Source of the DNA: Natrialba swarupiae
Lineage (GTDB): Archaea; Halobacteriota; Halobacteria; Halobacteriales; Natrialbaceae
Length of the DNA stretch: 64,000 nt
Direction: 5' to 3'
Assembly (NCBI RefSeq): GCF_008245225.1
Contig: NZ_VTAW01000002.1
Coordinates: forward strand, 208,292 to 272,291
Shown piece after piece: positions 62,349 to 64,000 of the stretch (its first letter is position 1; each line of letters opens with the position of its first letter). Both the position numbers and the translations under genes were made by a program. Below the pieces are notes generated by a model, which saw nothing but the letters and a program-made list of their open reading frames with translations, was not told the origin of the DNA and searched no databases.

Positions 62349-62447
62349 TCAGTCAGTTCCGGCGTGATCGCAGAACGGGTCGCGGTCGCACCGACACACG
62401 TCGGTACAGCACTCCGGACGAGCAGGCGCTCCCTGGGAGCGCGCCAT
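62349..62447 (-). CDS. Possible 32-residue Cys-rich mini-protein
   Basis: Encodes MARSQGAPARPECCTDVCRC followed by DRDPFCDHAGTD: five cysteines plus His, with CxC then PFCDH, reminiscent of half a CDGSH iron-sulfur motif. It lies 11 bases downstream of the Cys-rich protein at 62459 on the same strand. No homology evidence is available here, so it may be chance. Confidence 0.4.
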   Translation of the reverse strand: MARSQGAPARPECCTDVCRCDRDPFCDHAGTD

Positions 62448-62458
62448 CCCGGTGTGGA

Positions 62459-62704
62459 TCACTCGCTGGTTCCCGTGGAATCGACCGACGGTTCGACCGG
62501 CGACGCCGCGTCGTCGGCCTCCGATGTCGCACAGAGCGCTCGCGCATCACGAACGTCGAGTACGTCGTCACGTTCGACCTCCCAGACCCGCAAAACGAGG
62601 TGCGCCTTGCAGTAGTACTCGACGACCTCCATGCCGGTGTTCCGGTTCTCGAGGACGAGTTGATACGTCCCGTCGTTCGAACAGCTCTCGAACCGGTTAC
62701 ACAT
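62459..62704 (-). CDS. Small Cys/His protein, probable zinc-binding
   Basis: An 81-residue protein, MCNRFESCSNDGTYQLVLEN, with a CxxxxxC pair and YYCKAH in the middle, giving a possible C-C-C-H metal site. A Ser/Asp-rich tail follows. No known function. The ATG at 62704 is used. Confidence 0.65.
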   Translation of the reverse strand: MCNRFESCSNDGTYQLVLENRNTGMEVVEYYCKAHLVLRVWEVERDDVLDVRDARALCATSEADDAASPVEPSVDSTGTSE

Positions 62705-62832
62705 GCGTATCGATACCACGTACACCTCTGTCGGGTAAGTCTCTGTCGGTAAACGAGTTCACAGGCAACTACTGTACGACGCTGACGGACCGATAGGGCG
62801 ATCCGGCTACTCACAGAAGACGACGAGCCAGC

Positions 62833-63414
62833 TTACTCGATCAGTTCGCGTGCGTTGTACCGCCACGTTCGAACGTGGAGGACGTCGAGATCGAGAAGAC
62901 GAGCGACTTCCGCGGCGCTGATCGTCGCCAACCGCTCTGCCGAGATGATCCCGGCCTCGGCGAGTTCCTCCGCGTCGTCGGGGCCGACGCCTGCGACCGT
63001 CCGAACCGGCGTCGGACGCGGCCACGGTCGTTCCGTCTCTTCTTCGTCTGCCGATTCGATTGCGCGAGACTTCGTGTGGTCGAACGCCTGCCACCCGTCG
63101 CCCTCGCTCGCCGCGACCCAGGCGCGTTCGGCCTCGCCGAGTCCGCGCACTTCGTCCGACCGGCGATCCAGGTCGCCGTCCGTCTGGAACGACCACGGGA
63201 GTGAAAAGCGCCTTCGAAGCGTATCCGCGGTCGACTCGTCGACGCCGTCGTCCAACAGTGTCCGATACGAACACTCCTTGGCCGCGACCGCGGCGGGATC
63301 GATACCAGCCGCCTCGAGGGCCTCCCGTTCGTCAGATTTGATCTCGGATCCGCCGGGCGTTCGTTCGGCCTCGTCGGGATTACCAACGACCTGTTCGTCG
63401 TTCACGCGCGTCAC
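62833..63414 (-). CDS. Helix-hairpin-helix (DUF4332-like) protein
   Basis: An acidic protein of about 193 residues. The C-terminus TPVRTVAGVGPDDAEELAEA then GIISAERLATISAAEVARLL is a helix-hairpin-helix of the type in RecA N-termini and DUF4332; an earlier similar unit is DEREALEAAGIDPAAVAAKE. It may bind DNA. The start is GTG 63414 or GTG 63405; a TATA-like ATAAGTTT at about 63446-63453 supports this area. The TnpB element's end lies about 60 bases upstream. Confidence 0.68.
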   Translation of the reverse strand: MTRVNDEQVVGNPDEAERTPGGSEIKSDEREALEAAGIDPAAVAAKECSYRTLLDDGVDESTADTLRRRFSLPWSFQTDGDLDRRSDEVRGLGEAERAWVAASEGDGWQAFDHTKSRAIESADEEETERPWPRPTPVRTVAGVGPDDAEELAEAGIISAERLATISAAEVARLLDLDVLHVRTWRYNARELIE

Positions 63415-63473
63415 CAATTACCGTTATCTCTCACCCTCCGGTCTTGAAACTTATCCTCGAGACCCCGTTCCGG

Positions 63474-64000
63474 TCAACTGCCTCGGGGTCAAGCCCCAAG
63501 GCTTGTCAGTGGACTCCCGCTCTAACTGCGAAGCGCAGTAGGTCGGAACCGACCGTTCGCGTTCACTGTCCCTGACTTCAGAGCCAGTTGACTCGTGGCT
63601 CGTCCAGCACCAGACTTGAGCCAGTGCTGGATAAGACGCCACCCAACGTTTCGAGCGGCGTTGTAATCGCTGTGCAACTGCTTCCCGCACTTCAGGCACT
63701 CGAACTCGTCACCATCTCGGTTATCTTCATGCGTGAACCCACATTCGCCGTGGCTACACCGTTGAGACGTGTATGCAGGATTCACATCATCCACGTCGAT
63801 ACCGTGTTCTTCGGCCTTGTATTCGACGTGGCGTTGCAGTTCCTTGAACGCCCACTGCTGGAACTTTGAGGCGTTCGAGATGCGCTTCCTGATATGTTTC
63901 AGGTTCTCGAACGCAATCGCTGTACACTCATTCTCGATGGCTTCTTGGACGAGTGCTTTCGAGATGCGGTGCAAGTAGTCCACGCTCCACCCAGCGAACC
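63474..64000 (-). mobile_element. IS605/IS1341-type (TnpB-only) element, right end, cut by window edge
   Basis: The 3' part of a TnpB gene with its right end. A hairpin CCTCGGGG/CCCCAAGG (63481-63501) near TCAACTG closes the element. Such right ends encode the overlapping guide RNA (omega/reRNA, called sotRNA in Halobacterium). The exact boundary is an estimate. Confidence 0.7.
63522..64000 (-). CDS. tnpB: TnpB RNA-guided nuclease, C-terminal part (runs off right edge)
   Basis: At least 159 residues of TnpB. The RuvC-II Glu is in IAFENLKHIRKR, the zinc finger is RCSHGECGFTHEDNRDGDE then FECLKCGKQ (C-x4-C, C-x2-C), and the RuvC-III Asp is in LHSDYNAARNV. The RuvC-I Asp is outside the window. 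Transcript from the 3' end and right flank would serve as guide RNA. The frame is open to the edge; the GTG at 63983 is internal. Confidence 0.88.
   Translation of the reverse strand, partial: FAGWSVDYLHRISKALVQEAIENECTAIAFENLKHIRKRISNASKFQQWAFKELQRHVEYKAEEHGIDVDDVNPAYTSQRCSHGECGFTHEDNRDGDEFECLKCGKQLHSDYNAARNVGWRLIQHWLKSGAGRATSQLALKSGTVNANGRFRPTALRS

Overview
The window is chromosomal DNA from a haloarchaeon, most likely order Natrialbales (inference). Proteins are strongly acidic, GC is high with a strong G/C preference at third codon positions, and many genes start with ATG about 25 bases after a TATA box (leaderless style). Archaeal core genes are present: ribosomal protein L21e, RNA polymerase Rpo4, aEF1-beta, Cbf5, DUF106, DUF655, NreA. 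Most neighbouring genes overlap by 4-8 bases (ATGA type).

Layout. 1-1357: a cytochrome oxidase operon (coxB and the start of coxA, cut by the left edge). 1731-8350: an amphi-Trp protein and the conserved adk / DUF106 / cmk / cbf5 group, interrupted by a large pilin-anchored exoprotein gene on the opposite strand. 8435-8505: tRNA-Pro(GGG), followed by an AT-richer block to about 11430 with an alcohol dehydrogenase, an amidohydrolase and a DUF59 protein, which looks like acquired DNA. 11457-21768: small zinc proteins, an Nmad3-like protein plus acetyltransferase, a MATE exporter, an ArsA/Get3 ATPase, an aminotransferase, a frameshifted beta-propeller lipoprotein, CinA and membrane proteins.

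21873-35472 is the most interesting part: an apparent polyamine or guanidino-compound uptake and breakdown locus. It holds an HDAC-like (acetylpolyamine amidohydrolase-like) gene, two class III aminotransferases, a PotD-PotA-fused PotBC importer, a nitrilase-family amidase, an agmatinase-family hydrolase and a class I aminotransferase. Two paralogous DUF128 (NrpR-type) regulators lie inside it. Two palindromes with the published NrpR spacing GGAA-N6-TTCC sit in the HDAC/aminotransferase divergent promoter. A variant with the same geometry, TGGCA-N6-TGCCA, sits at the importer promoter and at the aminotransferase-agmatinase promoter. I propose a two-repressor regulon with two related operator codes.

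35551-50904: DUF5789, CPBP protease, DUF302, AI-2E family exporter, NreA repair protein, a zinc-ribbon/aEF1-beta pair, MFS transporter, MBL hydrolase, cystathionine gamma-synthase, then the L21e-rpo4-DUF655-(usp)-ksgA-mscS-hemK cluster. 50953-57307: M42 peptidase, thiolase plus DUF35 partner joined by a 20-codon mini-ORF, alpha/beta hydrolase, meaB plus the B12-binding mutase subunit, HD phosphohydrolase. 57477-63414: membrane proteins, a thioredoxin-like lipid-anchored or secreted protein, DUF5798, cysteine synthase, small Cys-rich proteins and an HhH protein. The right edge cuts a TnpB (IS605/IS1341) element.

An octamer TGATACGG, whose first three bases are the stop codon, terminates four separate genes. 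It appears to be the head of a dispersed 3'-end repeat.
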